From: Bacillus sp. ISL-34
Lineage (GTDB): Bacteria; Bacillota; Bacilli; Bacillales; DSM-1321
Assembly (NCBI RefSeq): GCF_018613325.1
Contig: NZ_JAGGQJ010000011.1
Span: 1 to 64,000 of the forward strand
DNA: 64,000 nt
Reading direction: 5' to 3'
In this document: piece by piece, positions 1 to 10,496 of the stretch
How positions within the stretch are numbered: the stretch's first letter is position 1
Layout of the letters: the number at the start of each line of letters is the position of its first letter
Translations under genes and position numbers: made by a program
The notes under the pieces: model-generated
The model's input: the letters and a program-made list of their open reading frames with translations, nothing else
Told to the model about the DNA's origin: nothing
Database searches by the model: none

Positions 1-46
1 CACACACTTCATATCGTCGGCAGCGTCAGATGTTTAAAAAAGACAG
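1..46 (+). other. Illumina Nextera read-1 adapter (contaminant, not genomic)
   Basis: Bases 14-27 are identical to the Nextera read-1 tail TCGTCGGCAGCGTC. Bases 28-46 match the 19-bp Tn5 mosaic end AGATGTGTATAAGAGACAG with three mismatches (positions 34, 37, 40). The 13 bases before this fit the end of the i5 arm (ACAC) followed by an 8-base index. Genomic sequence therefore starts at 47. The run was left at a contig edge that falls inside a multicopy rRNA gene, where assemblies usually break. Confidence 0.93.
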
Positions 47-103
<57 letters not shown>

Positions 104-113
104 CATTTAAAAA

Positions 114-140
114 GATCAGCCATCCGGCTGGTCTTTTTTT
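114..140 (+). terminator. Rho-independent terminator of the rRNA operon
   Basis: Stem GATCAGCC (114-121) pairs with GGCTGGTC (126-133) around loop ATCC, followed by seven T. It lies 10 bp after the 5S 3' end. Confidence 0.9.
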
Positions 141-480
141 GTATTGCAATATTTACATATTTCAGGGAGGAGTGACGCAAATAATATCTAATTCATCCGA
201 TTTATCGTTAAATCATCACAAATTACAACAGCTCACTTTTTTAAACAGTCGTACTTGAATTGAAATAATCCATGAGAGCAAGATACGAATATGTACCGAT
301 CATGTAGCAGAGGTTGTTTTCATGAATCAGTATATAGTAATTCAGAGGGGGAGAAGGGGAGGATATTGAAGGGGATGTATAATTTATGAGTGTAGGTGTT
401 TTTGCAGAAGACAGGGATATTATAATCTGAGGTATTATGAAATTTCCATTATAATGTAACGATTTTATTGAAATGTATTC
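141..480. other. Intergenic stretch, no gene seen
   Basis: AT-rich with several purine runs (for example near 345-362) but no open frame with a convincing start and ribosome binding site, and no strong hairpin. It separates the rRNA operon from yebG, where B. subtilis instead has other genes before the pur operon. Confidence 0.6.
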
Positions 481-509
481 TTGTCTTTACTTGTTCTTTT
501 CATTATACT
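481..509 (+). promoter_or_regulatory. Sigma-A promoter of yebG
   Basis: TTGTCT (481-486), a 17-bp spacer and TATACT (504-509). Transcription would start near 516, about 80 bp before the yebG GTG start. Confidence 0.6.
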
Positions 510-594
510 AGGAAGAATTTATGGATGATAATAATGCTAGTTGGATGCTAAGGAAGAAGACAGACAAAATAGAATTATGGAAGGGATCGGTATT

Positions 595-795
595 GTGAGT
601 AAAAAGAGTAAGGAAAAGTTTGAAGTTATCGAGGGCGAGACGATCGATGCATGTTTAGATCGAATTAAAGCGGCGGGGTACTTTCCTGTAAGGCGGACGG
701 AAGAGCCTATCTTTGCCGAGAGAATCGAGAATGGCAAAGTCCATTATGTGCCAGTTGATCGAAAAATTGTATTCGAAGCAAAATTAATTGAGTAA
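595..795 (+). CDS. yebG: NETI-motif protein YebG
   Basis: A 66-residue protein of unknown function that in B. subtilis lies directly before purE, as here. The family is named for a short NETI motif; this copy reads GETI (in VIEGETIDACLDRI), followed by the conserved PVRRTEEPIF and the C-terminal KIVFEAKLIE. I chose the GTG at 595 because GGAAGGG (579-585) sits at ribosome-binding distance and because it gives 66 residues, which I recall as the B. subtilis length. The frame is open further up (ATG 577, TTG 541), but those starts have no good binding site. It has its own promoter and is separated from purE by the whole pur control region. Confidence 0.85.
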   Translation: MSKKSKEKFEVIEGETIDACLDRIKAAGYFPVRRTEEPIFAERIENGKVHYVPVDRKIVFEAKLIE

Positions 796-798
796 AAC

Positions 799-835
799 AC
801 GAACGATTAATTAATATCATGTAAAAATATTCGAT
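799..835 (+). promoter_or_regulatory. PurR operator (pair of inverted PurBoxes)
   Basis: CGAAC at 800-804 and its inverted partner ATTCG at 829-833 lie in AT-rich surroundings about 30 bp apart, the arrangement of B. subtilis PurBox1/PurBox2. Relative to the predicted start near 877 they sit around -77 and -46, close to the known spacing at the B. subtilis pur operon. PurR binding here would repress when PRPP is low. The match is by pattern only. Confidence 0.7.
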
Positions 836-841
836 TTTAAC

Positions 842-870
842 TTGACATTAAAATGGCCGGAAGGTAAGAT
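842..870 (+). promoter_or_regulatory. Sigma-A promoter of the pur operon
   Basis: Perfect -35 TTGACA (842-847), 17-bp spacer and -10 TAAGAT (865-870). The predicted start near 877 falls just before the riboswitch aptamer. Confidence 0.85.
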
Positions 871-888
871 GAAGTTACATTAATACAT

Positions 889-955
889 CTCATATAATCA
901 TGGGGATATGGCCCAAAAGTTTCTACCTGATGACCGTAAATCATCGGACTATGAG
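889..955 (+). promoter_or_regulatory. Purine riboswitch aptamer, guanine-type
   Basis: P1 is CTCAT (889-893) with ATGAG (951-955). The core shows TATAATC, the P2 loop GGATATGG, AGTTTCTACC and CCGTAAAT, all hallmarks of the purine (G-box) family. The discriminating base in J3/1 is C949 (GGACTATGAG); C pairs with guanine/hypoxanthine, whereas adenine-sensing members have U. Ligand binding should promote the downstream terminator and switch off the pur operon. Confidence 0.95.
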
Positions 956-1021
956 AAAAGCATCTGACTATTTCGGAAACTAGCCAAGTCTTTTTGTATT
1001 TTTTCAAAAGGGCTTTCTTTT

Positions 1022-1068
1022 CCGGACAGGTTGCTTTCTCGATGAGGAAGCAACCTGTCCGGTTTTTT
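1022..1068 (+). terminator. Riboswitch-controlled intrinsic terminator
   Basis: Perfect 15-bp stem: CCGGACAGGTTGCTT (1022-1036) with AAGCAACCTGTCCGG (1048-1062), then six T. It lies between aptamer and purE and is the expression platform of the guanine riboswitch. Confidence 0.93.
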
Positions 1069-1150
1069 AATTTACATGTTATAGATAAATGATAAGCGTC
1101 CGTCTGCATACTCGGGACGCCATAATATGAGTGTTGGAGGGAAAGATGAT

Positions 1151-1639
1151 ATGAAACCGCAAGTTGGGGTTATTATGGGAAGTGTCTCGGATTGGGAAAC
1201 GATGAAATACGCTTGTGAATCATTGGAACAGCTTGAGATTCCCTATGAAAAAAGAGTCGTTTCCGCCCACCGGACGCCGGATTTACTATTTGAATATGCA
1301 GAGAGTGCAAAAGATAGAGATATTAAAGTGATTATTGCCGGAGCAGGCGGGGCTGCACATCTTCCAGGCATGACCGCCGCTAAAACGATTGTCCCTGTGA
1401 TAGGCGTGCCAATACAGTCGAAGGCATTAAATGGGATGGATTCGTTATTATCGATTGTTCAAATGCCTGGTGGCGTACCGGTTGCAACGGTTGCGATCGG
1501 AAAAGCTGGGGCAGTCAATGCCGGTTTGTTTGCGGCTCAAATATTAGCAGCTTTTGATGCTGACATTGCTGATAGGTTAGAGGCTTTACGAGACGAAACC
1601 AGAGAAAAGGTGTTACAGAGCAGTGAACAACTTAAATAA
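1151..1639 (+). CDS. purE: N5-carboxyaminoimidazole ribonucleotide mutase PurE
   Basis: Moves the carboxyl group of N5-CAIR to give CAIR, step 6 of IMP synthesis; it works together with PurK. The 162-residue protein carries GSVSDWETM (10-18), SAHRTPD (38-44, with the catalytic His), [10 protein letters not shown] (64-73) and the [12 protein letters not shown] segment, all typical of class I PurE. The start at 1151 follows GGAGGG at 1136-1141; a longer frame from 1127 lacks a binding site. First gene of the operon, under riboswitch and PurR control. Its end overlaps purK by 17 bp. Confidence 0.97.
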   Translation: MKPQVGVIMGSVSDWETMKYACESLEQLEIPYEKRVVSAHRTPDLLFEYAESAKDRDIKVIIAGAGGAAHLPGMTAAKTIVPVIGVPIQSKALNGMDSLLSIVQMPGGVPVATVAIGKAGAVNAGLFAAQILAAFDADIADRLEALRDETREKVLQSSEQLK

Positions 1640-2783
1640 TACAATCATTTTACCGGGACAGACTATTGGAATAATCGGCGGTGGGCAATTGGGCAGGATG
1701 ATGGCCTTATCGGCTAAGGCATCGGGCTTTAAGATAGCGGTCCTTGAGCCGACTGCAGAAGGCCCATGTGCTCAAGTGGCGGATATTGAAATCACTGGTG
1801 CTTATGATGATATCGAAGCATTGAAAAGATTAGCTGAGGTCAGTGACGTCATAACATACGAGTTTGAAAATATCAGTTCAGAAGCCCTGGATTGGTTAAA
1901 GCAACATGCATTTCTTCCACAGGGCTCAGAATTATTAAAGATGACACAGGATAGACTTACGGAAAAAAAAGCCATATCTGATGCAGGAGCAACCGTTGCT
2001 CCATATCAGGAAATACAGGATATTTCAGAAATTTACCTTCATATAGAGAAATTAGGGTACCCTAGTGTGTTAAAAACGACGCGGGGCGGTTATGATGGAA
2101 AAGGGCAGTTGGTCATTAAGGAAGAAGCCGATATCAAAAAGGCTGAATCCCTGCTCAAAACAGGTAAATGTGTGCTGGAAGCCTGGATTCCTTTCGTAAA
2201 AGAAATTTCCGTCATCGTGACGCGCAAGGCAGATGGCGAGGCAAGTCATTTTCCGATTGCGGAAAACATTCATATTGAAAACATTCTTCATAAAAGCATA
2301 GTTCCCGCCCGTATTAGTAGCCAAGCTGAACGGAAAGCTATTAATGAAGCTTTGCAGCTTGCAGAGAAACTTGATTTGGTGGGGACATTGGCAGTCGAGA
2401 TGTTTTTAACCGCTCAGGATGATATCATCATTAATGAATTAGCGCCAAGACCTCATAACTCAGGCCATTATACAATGGAAGCATGTGAGACTTCACAGTT
2501 CGAACAGCATATAAGGGCTGTCTGCAATTGGCCGCTCGGAAATACGGAGTTATTGAAGCCTGTGGTAATGATAAACATCCTTGGTGAGCATATCGGGCCC
2601 TTAATGGATGAAATTCCGACGCTTTCAGATTGGAAGGTTCACCTTTACGGTAAGAAAGAAGCAAAGCTTAAGAGGAAAATGGGTCATGTGAATATTTTAC
2701 GTCCAACGATTGAGGAAGCTCTTTTGGAAAGTGATCGAAGCAAAATATGGAATCAACAGGTTGAAACGGAGGAAGTAAAATGA
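1623..2783 (+). CDS. purK: N5-carboxyaminoimidazole ribonucleotide synthase PurK
   Basis: ATP-grasp ligase that carboxylates AIR with bicarbonate to N5-CAIR. At 386 residues it has the usual length. The N-terminal [12 protein letters not shown] is the PreATP-grasp dinucleotide-like fold; [12 protein letters not shown] and [15 protein letters not shown] are the nucleotide and substrate loops of the PurK/PurT branch. It starts with GTG inside the purE 3' end, so it is translationally coupled to purE, and its TGA overlaps the purB ATG (ATGA). Confidence 0.96.
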   Translation: MNNLNNTIILPGQTIGIIGGGQLGRMMALSAKASGFKIAVLEPTAEGPCAQVADIEITGAYDDIEALKRLAEVSDVITYEFENISSEALDWLKQHAFLPQGSELLKMTQDRLTEKKAISDAGATVAPYQEIQDISEIYLHIEKLGYPSVLKTTRGGYDGKGQLVIKEEADIKKAESLLKTGKCVLEAWIPFVKEISVIVTRKADGEASHFPIAENIHIENILHKSIVPARISSQAERKAINEALQLAEKLDLVGTLAVEMFLTAQDDIIINELAPRPHNSGHYTMEACETSQFEQHIRAVCNWPLGNTELLKPVVMINILGEHIGPLMDEIPTLSDWKVHLYGKKEAKLKRKMGHVNILRPTIEEALLESDRSKIWNQQVETEEVK

Positions 2784-4072
2784 TTGAACGTTATACCCGC
2801 CCAGAGATGGGAAACATTTGGACAGAAAAGAACCGCTTTAATGCGTGGTTGGAAGTTGAAATCTTAGCTTGTGAAGCATGGTCTGAGCTAGGTGTCATTC
2901 CAAAAGAAGATGTGAAGCTTCTTCGTGAAAATGCCACATTCGATGTGGATCGTATCAATGAAATCGAAAAAGATACACGCCACGATGTTGTTGCTTTTAC
3001 ACGTGCGGTTTCTGAAACGTTGGGTGAAGAACGGAAATGGGTCCATTACGGACTGACTTCCACTGATGTGGTGGATACAGCTCTTTCATATGTGATAAAG
3101 CAAGCGAATGAGATCCTTGCCAAGGATTTAAATAACTTCGTGGAAATCCTGAAAAATAAAGCGAAAGAACATAAATACACGGTTCAAATGGGACGTACAC
3201 ATGGAGTTCATGCTGAGCCGACCACTTTTGGGTTGAAACTGGCTCTTTGGTATCAAGAAATGAAACGCAATGTCGAACGTTTTGAAGAAGCTAGAAAGAA
3301 CATAGAGGTTGGGAAAATCTCTGGAGCTGTCGGAACTTACGCAAACATCGACCCGTTTGTTGAAAAATTCGTTTGTGAAAAGCTAGGCCTTGAAGCAGCG
3401 CCAATTTCAACACAAACATTGCAGCGCGATCGCCACGCACATTATATGAGCACATTGGCTTTAATAGCGACATCGATTGAAAAGTTCGCAGTGGAAATTC
3501 GCGGCTTGCAAAAAAGTGAAACACGCGAAGTGGAAGAATTCTTTGCAAAAGGACAAAAAGGATCTTCGGCAATGCCTCATAAACGGAATCCAATCGGTTC
3601 TGAAAATATGACGGGTATGGCTCGTGTAATCCGCGGTTACATGATGACAGCATATGAGAATGTGCCATTATGGCATGAACGTGACATTTCGCATTCTTCT
3701 GCTGAGCGCATCATCTTGCCGGATGCAACGATCGCATTAAACTACATGCTGAACCGTTTCAGCAACATAGTGAAGAACTTGACCGTTTATCCAGAAAATA
3801 TGAAACGCAATATGGACCGTACGCTTGGTTTGATTTTCTCACAACGTGTGCTGCTTTCCCTTATCGATAAAGGACTTGTCCGTGAAGAAGCATATGATAC
3901 GGTTCAGCCGAAAGCGATGGAAGCATGGGAGCTTCAGGTTCCATTCAGAAGCCTGATCGAAAAGGATGATAAAATCACAAGCTTGCTTACGAAAGAAGAA
4001 CTTGATGATTGTTTCGATCCTACACATCACCTGAAAAATGTTGATGTAATTTTTGATCGTTTAGGTTTATAA
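2780..4072 (+). CDS. purB: Adenylosuccinate lyase PurB
   Basis: Cleaves fumarate from SAICAR (IMP branch) and from adenylosuccinate (AMP branch). The 430-residue protein shows the fumarase/aspartase superfamily pieces: [20 protein letters not shown] with the catalytic His, and the signature [11 protein letters not shown] near residue 262, which contains the mobile catalytic Ser loop. It begins within the purK stop (ATGA overlap). Placement between purK and purC is the standard Bacillus order. Confidence 0.97.
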   Translation: MIERYTRPEMGNIWTEKNRFNAWLEVEILACEAWSELGVIPKEDVKLLRENATFDVDRINEIEKDTRHDVVAFTRAVSETLGEERKWVHYGLTSTDVVDTALSYVIKQANEILAKDLNNFVEILKNKAKEHKYTVQMGRTHGVHAEPTTFGLKLALWYQEMKRNVERFEEARKNIEVGKISGAVGTYANIDPFVEKFVCEKLGLEAAPISTQTLQRDRHAHYMSTLALIATSIEKFAVEIRGLQKSETREVEEFFAKGQKGSSAMPHKRNPIGSENMTGMARVIRGYMMTAYENVPLWHERDISHSSAERIILPDATIALNYMLNRFSNIVKNLTVYPENMKRNMDRTLGLIFSQRVLLSLIDKGLVREEAYDTVQPKAMEAWELQVPFRSLIEKDDKITSLLTKEELDDCFDPTHHLKNVDVIFDRLGL

Positions 4073-4175
4073 AAGTGAAGGCGGCAAACATGGCACCTCT
4101 AAACGGTGAAATGTTTGCCAAGCCTGACCAATGGCAGGAAGATTCATAATATTCACAATGTGGGGGTCTGGACAG

Positions 4176-4895
4176 ATGGAAAAACGAGAATTGTTGTATG
4201 AAGGAAAAGCGAAACAGATTTTTGCAACGGACAACAGTGAAATAGTATGGGTGGAATACAAGGATTCGGCAACAGCATTTAATGGTGAGAAGAAATCAGA
4301 GATTGCCGGAAAAGGTAAGTTGAATAATCAAATTACTAGCTTACTATTTTCAAAGCTTGCCCAAGAGAATATCCCGTCCCATTTTATTGAAATGCTTTCC
4401 GACCGGGAGCAGCTAGTAAAGAGGGTATCCATCATTCCGCTTGAAGTCGTTGTCAGAAATACGGCTGCCGGCAGTTTTTCTAAAAGGACTGGCATTGAAG
4501 AAGGCCAGCCGCTAAAGAAAACGCTGATTGAGTTCTACTATAAAGACGACGAGCTCGGCGATCCTCTGTTAACGGAAGACCATATTGAAGAATTGGAACT
4601 TGCAAGCAAGGAAGATGTAGCGATTTTAAAAGAAAAGGCACAAGAAATCAGTAACGTCTTAACTACCTTCTTTAAAGAGTTGGACATTAAATTGATTGAT
4701 TTTAAATTAGAGTTCGGTAAAACGCCGAATGGAGACATTCTGCTGGCAGATGAAATTTCACCTGATACCTGCCGATTATGGGATATTAAAACGAACGAAA
4801 AGTTAGACAAAGATGTATTCCGCCGTGATTTAGGAAGTTTAACAGATGCTTACGAAAAAATACTAGCAAAGTTGGAGGGCACTCAACATGTATAA
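4176..4895 (+). CDS. purC: SAICAR synthetase PurC
   Basis: Phosphoribosylaminoimidazole-succinocarboxamide synthase: joins CAIR and aspartate with ATP. Length is 239 residues. N-terminal LLYEGKAKQIF, VRNTAAGSFSKR and LLADEISPDTCRLWD are conserved family blocks for ATP and CAIR binding. The start at 4176 follows GGGGG at 4162-4166; an in-frame ATG at 4131 would add 15 residues not seen in the family. It sits about 100 bp after purB, the largest gap in the operon, and overlaps purS by 8 bp. Confidence 0.96.
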   Translation: MEKRELLYEGKAKQIFATDNSEIVWVEYKDSATAFNGEKKSEIAGKGKLNNQITSLLFSKLAQENIPSHFIEMLSDREQLVKRVSIIPLEVVVRNTAAGSFSKRTGIEEGQPLKKTLIEFYYKDDELGDPLLTEDHIEELELASKEDVAILKEKAQEISNVLTTFFKELDIKLIDFKLEFGKTPNGDILLADEISPDTCRLWDIKTNEKLDKDVFRRDLGSLTDAYEKILAKLEGTQHV

Positions 4896-5142
4896 GGTTA
4901 AAGTATATATCACACTACGCGAAAGTGTACTAGATCCACAGGGAGCAGCAGTGCAACAATCACTTCATAGTTTGACTTATAACGAAGTTAGTGATGTTCG
5001 AGTGGGGAAATACATTGAACTTACAATTAAGGATACGGATCGTGATTTAGATCAACTTGTGAAGGAAATGTGTGAAAAACTATTGGCCAATACGGTAATT
5101 GAAGCTTACCGTTATGATGTTGAGGAGGTTATCACCCAATGA
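4888..5142 (+). CDS. purS: FGAM synthase subunit PurS
   Basis: Small (84-residue) bridging subunit of the three-part FGAM synthase PurSQL. It is needed to link the glutaminase PurQ to the synthetase PurL and to channel ammonia. The sequence [19 protein letters not shown] is the typical start, and the [10 protein letters not shown] segment is the family core. It overlaps purC by 8 bp and purQ by 4 bp, in keeping with stoichiometric production of the complex. Confidence 0.97.
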   Translation: MYKVKVYITLRESVLDPQGAAVQQSLHSLTYNEVSDVRVGKYIELTIKDTDRDLDQLVKEMCEKLLANTVIEAYRYDVEEVITQ

Positions 5143-5825
5143 AATTTGCTGTCATAGTTTTCCCTGGTTCCAATTGTGATGTCGATATGTACCATGCGAT
5201 AAAGGATGCACTGGGGGAAGAAGTGGAGTATGTTTGGCACTCTACAGACAATCTAGATCAGTATGATGGGATCCTTCTTCCTGGAGGTTTCTCTTATGGA
5301 GACTATTTACGCTCTGGAGCAATTGCACGATTTTCGAATGTAATGGCCGAAGTCGTAAAAGCGGCACAAGCAGGAAAGCCTGTATTGGGTGTCTGCAATG
5401 GTTTTCAGATTTTACTTGAAGCAGGACTTTTACCTGGGGCGATGCGCCGTAATGAAGGCTTGAAATTCATTTGCCGCAATGTAGGCCTGAAGGTTGAAAA
5501 TAATCAATCGATGTTCACGACAGGATATGAATTAAATGAAACGATCATGATCCCGGTTGCCCATGGAGAAGGGAATTACTACTGCGATAATGAGACATTG
5601 GCTGAATTAAAACAAAATAACCGCATCTTGTTCACGTATGATGGTGAAAATCCAAACGGAAGCTTGGAACAAATAGCGGGAATTACAAATGAACAAGGAA
5701 ATGTCCTCGGAATGATGCCTCATCCCGAACGTGCTGTTGATTCGCTGCTTGGCAGTAAAGACGGCTTAAAGATTTTTCAATCCATCGTAAAAAACTGGAG
5801 GGAATCACATGTTATTACAGCTTGA
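5139..5825 (+). CDS. purQ: FGAM synthase glutaminase subunit PurQ
   Basis: Class I glutamine amidotransferase that supplies ammonia to PurL. The nucleophile is Cys86 in GVCNGFQ; the His-Glu pair lies in PHPERA (about 193-198). FPGSNCDVD at the N-terminus and [13 protein letters not shown] are family marks. Length is 228 residues. Its start overlaps purS by 4 bp and its 3' end overlaps purL by 17 bp. Confidence 0.97.
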   Translation: MKFAVIVFPGSNCDVDMYHAIKDALGEEVEYVWHSTDNLDQYDGILLPGGFSYGDYLRSGAIARFSNVMAEVVKAAQAGKPVLGVCNGFQILLEAGLLPGAMRRNEGLKFICRNVGLKVENNQSMFTTGYELNETIMIPVAHGEGNYYCDNETLAELKQNNRILFTYDGENPNGSLEQIAGITNEQGNVLGMMPHPERAVDSLLGSKDGLKIFQSIVKNWRESHVITA

Positions 5826-8028
5826 ACCAAGTCCGGAAAAAATTAAATCGGATCGATTGTACGCAACTATGGGGCTATCCGATGATGAATTTGCAATGGT
5901 GGAGAAAATCTTAGGCAGACTGCCGAATTATACGGAAACTGGATTGTTTTCGGTAATGTGGTCAGAGCATTGTTCCTACAAAAATTCAAAACCCATCTTA
6001 AGGAAATTCCCGATTACGGGGGAGAAAGTGCTACAAGGTCCTGGTGAAGGAGCAGGTATCGTTGATATCGGTGACGATCAGGCTGTCGTTTTTAAAATTG
6101 AAAGTCATAACCACCCATCGGCAATAGAGCCTTATCAAGGTGCTGCTACTGGTGTCGGCGGTATTATCCGTGATGTTTTCTCCATGGGTGCCCGCCCGAT
6201 TGCGATGCTGAACTCGCTTCGCTTCGGTGAGCTAGACAATGATCGCGTGAAATACCTATTTAAAGAAGTGGTTGCAGGGATTGCAGGATACGGGAATTGT
6301 ATCGGAATTCCAACTGTCGGCGGAGAAATTCAATTTGATCCATCGTATGAAGGAAATCCTCTGGTTAATGCAATGTGTGTCGGTTTGATCGATCATAAGG
6401 ACATTAAAAAGGGCCAAGCGCATGGAGTGGGCAACACAGTTATGTATGTGGGTGCCAAAACTGGACGTGATGGTATACATGGAGCAACATTTGCATCTGA
6501 AGAGCTATCAGAGTCTTCGGAAGAAAAACGGCCTGCCGTACAAGTAGGAGATCCATTCATGGAGAAACTGCTTTTGGAAGCATGCCTTGAATTGATTCAA
6601 AATGATGCCCTTGTTGGCATTCAGGATATGGGAGCAGCAGGTCTTACAAGCTCATCGGCCGAGATGGCGAGTAAAGCTGGCTCAGGAATAAAAATGAACC
6701 TGGATATGGTACCGCAGCGTGAAACGGGAATGACAGCATATGAAATGATGCTTTCTGAATCACAAGAGCGGATGCTGATCGTTGTCACTAAAGGACGCGA
6801 ACAGGAAATCGTTGACTTGTTTACGAAATATGACCTAGAAGCGGTTGCTGTTGGTGAAGTAACGGATGATAAAAATCTAACACTTTCCCATCAAGGTGAA
6901 ATCGTTGCTGAGGTTCCGGTTGATGCATTGGCTGAAGAAGCTCCGATTTATCACAAGCCATCTGCAGAACCGCAATATTTCCGTGACTTCCAAAGCATGA
7001 CGGCAGAAGTGCCAGTCATTGAAGATTATAAAGAAACATTGGTATCACTATTGAAGCAACCGACAATTTCGAGTAAGGAATGGGTTTACGACCAATATGA
7101 TTACATGGTCCGCACGAATACAGTCGTCTCACCTGGATCGGATGCGGCGGTAGTGCGTGTACGTGGTACGAATAAAGCCCTTGCCATGACGACGGATTGC
7201 AACTCCCGCTTTATTTATCTAGATCCTGAAACAGGTGGCAAAATCGCAGTGGCTGAAGCAGCCCGTAACATCATTTGCTCGGGTGCGGAACCTTTAGCGA
7301 TTACAGATTGCTTGAATTTTGGGAATCCAGAAAAACCAGAAATATTTTGGCAACTGGAAAAAGCGGCAGACGGTATGAGTGAAGCTTGCAGAAGCTTAAG
7401 TACACCTGTAATTGGCGGAAACGTTTCCCTTTACAATGAAACGAATGGTGAAGCGATTTATCCGACACCTGTAGTTGGGATGGTTGGTCTAGTCAGTGAC
7501 CTTCAGCACATCACTACACAAACATTTAAAAATGAAGCCGATTTGATTTATGTGGTCGGCGAGGCGAAAGTTGAATTTGGAGGCAGTGAATTACAGAAAA
7601 TGCTCGAGGGTAAAATCTTTGGACGCGCTCCAGAACTTGATTTGGCCGTTGAACAAAAACGTCAGCAGCAAATTCTGACTGCAATCCAAAAAGGACTTGT
7701 TGCATCAGCCCATGACCTTTCGGAAGGCGGTTTGGCAGTGGCATTAGCTGAATCTTTATTCGGGGCTAGCAAACTTGGGGCAAAAGTGAATATATCCGGC
7801 GAACCGGTATCCGAATTATTCAGTGAAACGCAATCACGATTCTTACTGTCCATCAATCCTGATAACCAAGCGGCATTTGAAGCACTTGTTGAAGATGCGA
7901 TCTGCATCGGCTCAGTAACCGCTGATAATAAATTAGTCGTGGCAACGAGTGAAAGCAAAGTATTGGAAGCGGACGTTGAAGATTTACAAACAGCTTGGAA
8001 GGGAGCCATACCATGCTTGCTGAAATAA
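5809..8028 (+). CDS. purL: FGAM synthase large subunit PurL
   Basis: Phosphoribosylformylglycinamidine synthase, synthetase subunit of the short (Bacillus) type, 739 residues, working with PurS and PurQ. It contains the two AIR-synthase-like halves; recognisable parts are [29 protein letters not shown] and [10 protein letters not shown]. The ATG at 5809 follows GGAGGGA within purQ. The end overlaps purF by 16 bp. Confidence 0.97.
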   Translation: MLLQLEPSPEKIKSDRLYATMGLSDDEFAMVEKILGRLPNYTETGLFSVMWSEHCSYKNSKPILRKFPITGEKVLQGPGEGAGIVDIGDDQAVVFKIESHNHPSAIEPYQGAATGVGGIIRDVFSMGARPIAMLNSLRFGELDNDRVKYLFKEVVAGIAGYGNCIGIPTVGGEIQFDPSYEGNPLVNAMCVGLIDHKDIKKGQAHGVGNTVMYVGAKTGRDGIHGATFASEELSESSEEKRPAVQVGDPFMEKLLLEACLELIQNDALVGIQDMGAAGLTSSSAEMASKAGSGIKMNLDMVPQRETGMTAYEMMLSESQERMLIVVTKGREQEIVDLFTKYDLEAVAVGEVTDDKNLTLSHQGEIVAEVPVDALAEEAPIYHKPSAEPQYFRDFQSMTAEVPVIEDYKETLVSLLKQPTISSKEWVYDQYDYMVRTNTVVSPGSDAAVVRVRGTNKALAMTTDCNSRFIYLDPETGGKIAVAEAARNIICSGAEPLAITDCLNFGNPEKPEIFWQLEKAADGMSEACRSLSTPVIGGNVSLYNETNGEAIYPTPVVGMVGLVSDLQHITTQTFKNEADLIYVVGEAKVEFGGSELQKMLEGKIFGRAPELDLAVEQKRQQQILTAIQKGLVASAHDLSEGGLAVALAESLFGASKLGAKVNISGEPVSELFSETQSRFLLSINPDNQAAFEALVEDAICIGSVTADNKLVVATSESKVLEADVEDLQTAWKGAIPCLLK

Positions 8029-9428
8029 GAAGCCTAAACGAAGAGTGTGGTGTTGTTGGAGTCTGGGGACATCCCGATGCAGCGCAGCTTGCTTACTACG
8101 GGTTGCATAGCTTACAACATCGTGGTCAAGAGGGAGCGGGCATCGTCGTGACTGATGGTGAGCAGATGTCCATCTCTAAGGGCGAAGGTCTTGTCACAGA
8201 GATATTCACGGCCGAAAAAATGCAGGCACTTTCCGGTAGCGGTAAAGCGGCAATCGGCCATGTCCGTTATACAACGGCAGGCGGCGGCGGGTATCAAAAT
8301 GTTCAGCCTTTCCTGTTCAATTCGCATACAGGAGGGCTGGCCCTTGCCCATAATGGGAATATAGTCAATGCCCATCAGTTAAAAGCACAGCTTGAAGGAC
8401 AGGGAAGCATTTTTCAAACGACATCTGATACGGAAGTTTTGGCACATCTGATTAAACGCTCCGGCTACTCGGATGTAAGAGATTCCGTGAAGAACAGTTT
8501 AAGCATGCTGAAGGGAGCCTATGCCTTTGTCATCATGACCGAAAACCAAATGATCATGGCAAGAGATCCGCATGGCTTCCGTCCACTTTCCTTAGGGAAA
8601 ATAGGCGATGCATATTTCGCTGCATCCGAAACATGTGCACTTGATATTGTAGGTGCAGAATTCATCCGCGATATTGAGCCCGGTGAACTCGTTGTCATTA
8701 ATGATGAGGGAATCACATCCGAGTACTTTTCGCTCTCCAGCCAACAGGCAATGTGCACGATGGAGTACGTGTATTTTTCCCGTCCGGATAGCAACATTGA
8801 TGGTATCAATGTTCATACGGCACGAAAGAACCTTGGCAAGCAAATGGCACTGGAAACCAAAATTGAAGCCGATGTAGTTACAGGCGTACCTGATTCCAGC
8901 ATTTCGGCAGCGATTGGCTATGCTGAAGCTGCAGGCATTCCCTATGAAATGGGTTTAATAAAAAATCGGTATGTCGGACGGACGTTCATTCAGCCATCAC
9001 AAAGTCTGCGTGAACAAGGCGTTAAGATGAAACTATCACCTGTAAGAGGGGTAGTAGAAGGCAAGCGGGTCATAATGGTTGATGATTCAATCGTCCGTGG
9101 GACAACGAGCAGAAGGATTGTCCGCATGTTAAAAGATGCCGGAGCGAAAGAAGTGCATGTAGTAATCAGCTCACCACCGATCAAGAATCCATGTTTTTAT
9201 GGCATTGACACGTCTAAAAAGGAAGAACTGATTGCGAGCTCTAAATCGGTGGAGGAAATAAGGGAAATCATCGGTGCTGATTCCTTAACTTTTTTAAGTG
9301 TCGAAGGTATGGTCGAAGCAATTGGACGACCGTTTCCTGGAGAAACGCGCGGTTCATGCCTAGCTTGTTTCACCGGAAATTATCCGACTGAAATTTTTGA
9401 ATACGAACGAGAAAAAACAAAATGTTAA
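8013..9428 (+). CDS. purF: Amidophosphoribosyltransferase PurF
   Basis: First committed enzyme of purine synthesis: PRPP plus glutamine gives phosphoribosylamine. It begins with an 11-residue propeptide, [11 protein letters not shown], that is removed to expose the catalytic Cys12 (CGVVGVWG). The phosphoribosyltransferase loop is [14 protein letters not shown]. Cysteines in [14 protein letters not shown] and GSCLACFTG fit the 4Fe-4S ligands of the oxygen-sensitive Bacillus type. The start at 8013 follows GGAAGGGA (7997-8004), inside purL; the upstream in-frame GTG/ATG would spoil the propeptide. Confidence 0.97.
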   Translation: MLAEIRSLNEECGVVGVWGHPDAAQLAYYGLHSLQHRGQEGAGIVVTDGEQMSISKGEGLVTEIFTAEKMQALSGSGKAAIGHVRYTTAGGGGYQNVQPFLFNSHTGGLALAHNGNIVNAHQLKAQLEGQGSIFQTTSDTEVLAHLIKRSGYSDVRDSVKNSLSMLKGAYAFVIMTENQMIMARDPHGFRPLSLGKIGDAYFAASETCALDIVGAEFIRDIEPGELVVINDEGITSEYFSLSSQQAMCTMEYVYFSRPDSNIDGINVHTARKNLGKQMALETKIEADVVTGVPDSSISAAIGYAEAAGIPYEMGLIKNRYVGRTFIQPSQSLREQGVKMKLSPVRGVVEGKRVIMVDDSIVRGTTSRRIVRMLKDAGAKEVHVVISSPPIKNPCFYGIDTSKKEELIASSKSVEEIREIIGADSLTFLSVEGMVEAIGRPFPGETRGSCLACFTGNYPTEIFEYEREKTKC

Positions 9429-9470
9429 TCAAGTCGGCAATGATGATTGATTTTCGGAGGAGGATTTCAA

Positions 9471-10496
9471 ATGGCTAATGCATATAAACAGGCTGGTGTG
9501 GATATTGAGGCTGGTTATGAAGCGGTAAATCGAATGAAAAAACATGTAAAGCGCACATTTCGTCCAGAAGTAATGAATGGTCTGGGCGGTTTCGGCGGCA
9601 TGTTTGATTTATCTTCCTTGAACCTTAAAGAACCTGTGCTCATTTCTGGTACGGATGGAGTGGGTACGAAACTTTTGTTGGCGTTCATGATGGATAAACA
9701 CGATACAATTGGAGTGGATTGTGTAGCTATGTGCGTCAATGATGTTGTCGTTCAAGGTGCTGCACCTTTATACTTTTTAGATTATATTGCCTGCGGTAAA
9801 GCAGATCCCGAACGAATTGAAATGATCGTCAAAGGAATTGCAGATGGCTGTGAGCAGGCGGGCTGTGCTTTAATCGGCGGAGAAACGGCTGAAATGCCAG
9901 GCATGTACGAGACGGAAGAATATGATGTGGCAGGTTTTACTGTAGGTGCCGTTGAAAAATCACGTCTAATTACTGGTGAAGCAATCTCGGCGGGTGATGT
10001 CGTTATTGGACTCGCTTCAAGCGGTATCCACAGTAATGGGTATTCCCTTGTTCGTAAAATCCTTCTTGAAGACTCAGGTATGGGGCTTCATGACTTCGTA
10101 CCGGAACTGGATTGCAAGTTGGGAGAAGAATTATTAAAACCGACAAAAATCTATGTGAAGTCCGTATTATCGACATTGGAAAAATTTGAGGTTAATGGTC
10201 TTGCCCATATCACTGGCGGAGGATTCATCGAGAATATTCCGCGTATCCTTCCTGAAGGATACGGTGTTGAAATCGAGCTTGGAAGCTGGGAAATTCCAAC
10301 TATATTCTCATTCCTTGAAGAAAAAGGGAACCTTGTAAAAGAAGAAATGTTCAATATCTTCAATATGGGTATTGGAATGACGGCTGTCGTCAAAAAAGAA
10401 GTGGCATCAGATGTGCTAGCCCACCTGCGGTCTTGCGGTGAAAAAGCCTCAGTTATTGGAACGGTTGTGGATGGAAATGGAGTGTCGTTCAAATAA
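9471..10496 (+). CDS. purM: AIR synthetase PurM
   Basis: Phosphoribosylformylglycinamidine cyclo-ligase: ATP-driven closure of FGAM to AIR. Length is 341 residues. The N-terminal [31 protein letters not shown] and [11 protein letters not shown] are family motifs, with [10 protein letters not shown] further on. The start at 9471 is set by a very strong binding site GGAGGAGG. Its stop TAA shares its last base with the purN ATG. Confidence 0.97.
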   Translation: MANAYKQAGVDIEAGYEAVNRMKKHVKRTFRPEVMNGLGGFGGMFDLSSLNLKEPVLISGTDGVGTKLLLAFMMDKHDTIGVDCVAMCVNDVVVQGAAPLYFLDYIACGKADPERIEMIVKGIADGCEQAGCALIGGETAEMPGMYETEEYDVAGFTVGAVEKSRLITGEAISAGDVVIGLASSGIHSNGYSLVRKILLEDSGMGLHDFVPELDCKLGEELLKPTKIYVKSVLSTLEKFEVNGLAHITGGGFIENIPRILPEGYGVEIELGSWEIPTIFSFLEEKGNLVKEEMFNIFNMGIGMTAVVKKEVASDVLAHLRSCGEKASVIGTVVDGNGVSFK

